Assembly: GCA_030598125.1 (NCBI GenBank)
Contig: JAUVQN010000088.1
Location: 1 to 5,860 of the forward strand
Length of the DNA stretch: 5,860 nucleotides
Source of the DNA: Coriobacteriia bacterium
GTDB taxonomy: Bacteria; Actinomycetota; Coriobacteriia; Anaerosomatales; JAUVQN01
Direction: 5' to 3'
The notes under the pieces were generated by a model. That model worked only from the letters and a program-made list of their open reading frames with translations, was not told the DNA's origin and did no database searches. Positions 5,102 to 5,860 of the stretch are shown here, piece after piece; the first letter of the stretch is position 1, and each line of letters starts with the position of its first letter. Both the position numbers and the translations under genes were made by a program.

Positions 5102-5860
5102 TACATGGCCTCCAGACGACGTATGCGCTCCTCGACGGGCGGATGGGTGTTGAAGAGCGAGTTCATCCCCGCCCGGTAGTCCTTGAGCGGATTGTAGATG
5201 TAGAGCGAGGCCGTGGCCTTGTTCGCGACCGAGAGGCGATTCGTGTCGGAGGAGATCTTCCTCAGCGCGTTCGCGAGACCGTCGGGGTAGCGCGTGAGCA
5301 ACGCACCGTTGGCGTCGGCAAGGAACTCGCGCTGTCTGGACACTGCCATCTGGATGAGGATCGCGAAGATCGGCGCCAGGATGGCCAGCGCGATCCCGAT
5401 GATGCCCACGACGGCGCCGCCCGACCTCCTCCCTCCCCTCGCGAAGAAGATCGAGCGGACCATCCACTCGGACATGAGCGTCACGGAGCCTCCCAGCACG
5501 GCGGCGATCGTCTGGATCAGCGTGTCCCGGTTCTTGATGTGCGCCAGCTCGTGAGCGACGACACCCTCGAGCTCCAACCGGTCGAGCTTCTCCATGAGCC
5601 CTGACGTGACCGCGATGGCCGCGTGCTCCGGATCGCGCCCGGTCGCGAACGCGTTCGGAGCCGGGTCGTCGATCACGTAGGCGTCGGGAAGAGGCAGGCC
5701 CGCGGCGATGGAGAGTCCTTCGATCGTGTTGACGAGGTAGGGCTCTATCTGACGGTCGACGGGACGGGCTCGGCTCACCCCGAGCACGATGCGGTCAGAG
5801 AACCACCAGGAGACGATGAGCATCACGGCGACCAACACGATCGAGAAGATCAGGCCGCCG
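5101..5860 (-). CDS. htpX: HtpX-type M48 zinc metalloprotease, N-terminus off the window
   Basis: HtpX is a membrane-embedded zinc protease that degrades misfolded membrane proteins. The visible 252 residues run from inside a transmembrane span (around LIFSIVLVAVMLIVSWW) followed by FSDRIVLG, then DDPAPNAFATGRDPEHAAIA, typical of the family. The zinc-binding HELAH motif is at 5539-5553, within GVVAHELAHIKNRDTL; the third zinc ligand is the glutamate in SRQREFLADA, about 70 residues later. Two more hydrophobic spans follow HELAH (near TIAAVLGGSVTLMS and GIIGIALAILAPIFAILI). The C-terminus FNTHPPVEERIRRLEAM is the classic HtpX ending. The reading frame stays open to the right edge, so the true start is outside; a GTG at 5838 is internal to the membrane span and is not the start. 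Its stop overlaps the lgt GTG by one base. All catalytic residues are present. Confidence 0.96.
   Translation of the reverse strand, partial: GGLIFSIVLVAVMLIVSWWFSDRIVLGVSRARPVDRQIEPYLVNTIEGLSIAAGLPLPDAYVIDDPAPNAFATGRDPEHAAIAVTSGLMEKLDRLELEGVVAHELAHIKNRDTLIQTIAAVLGGSVTLMSEWMVRSIFFARGGRRSGGAVVGIIGIALAILAPIFAILIQMAVSRQREFLADANGALLTRYPDGLANALRKISSDTNRLSVANKATASLYIYNPLKDYRAGMNSLFNTHPPVEERIRRLEAM
5109..5113 (-). promoter_or_regulatory. Ribosome binding site of lgt inside the end of htpX
   Basis: GGAGG on the minus strand is 7 bases before the GTG of lgt and lies within the last codons of htpX. With the TAGTG stop-start overlap this indicates coupled translation of the two membrane proteins, and it decides the upstream lgt start. 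Confidence 0.65.

Noticed and set aside
5102..5467. Upstream extension of the lgt reading frame
   Set aside because: The extra residues run through htpX in another frame, have Arg/His-rich shadow composition, and Lgt similarity begins only downstream of 5101.

Overview
This is ordinary chromosomal sequence from a high-GC bacterium. Third codon positions are almost all G or C, GTG starts are common, and the block pdxS-pdxT-yebC-ruvC is the arrangement familiar from Actinobacteria. A perfect Gram-positive-type LexA box (GAAC-N4-GTTC) lies in front of ruvC, where an actinobacterial SOS box would be expected. The DUF3048 (YerB-like) lipoprotein fits an actinobacterial lineage such as the Coriobacteriia or a relative, but the genus cannot be read from this window.

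All recognised genes lie on the minus strand, so transcription runs from high to low coordinates. From the right edge: htpX (membrane zinc protease, N-terminus off the window) overlaps lgt (prolipoprotein diacylglyceryl transferase) by one base in a TAGTG junction with a strong ribosome binding site. A 212-base spacer holds two divergent promoter candidates. One drives a DUF3048 lipoprotein on the minus strand. The other drives a 67-residue cysteine-rich protein on the plus strand, whose stop codon interlocks with the lgt stop in a shared CTAG. After a 123-base gap come pdxS and pdxT (the two subunits of pyridoxal 5'-phosphate synthase, 3 bases apart) and yebC (12 bases further on). A 97-base spacer follows, carrying a promoter candidate and the LexA box, and then ruvC, cut by the left edge.

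The genes form functional groups. HtpX and Lgt both act in the cell membrane, on membrane-protein quality control and lipoprotein maturation. The DUF3048 protein has a lipobox, so it is itself a predicted Lgt substrate. PdxS and PdxT make vitamin B6 cofactor. RuvC resolves Holliday junctions and appears able to be induced by DNA damage separately from the genes upstream.

I see no mobile element, CRISPR array, RNA gene, phage remnant or defence system. The least explained item is the small cysteine-rich plus-strand gene with its own promoter and leader hairpin. The best regulatory signal is the ruvC LexA box.
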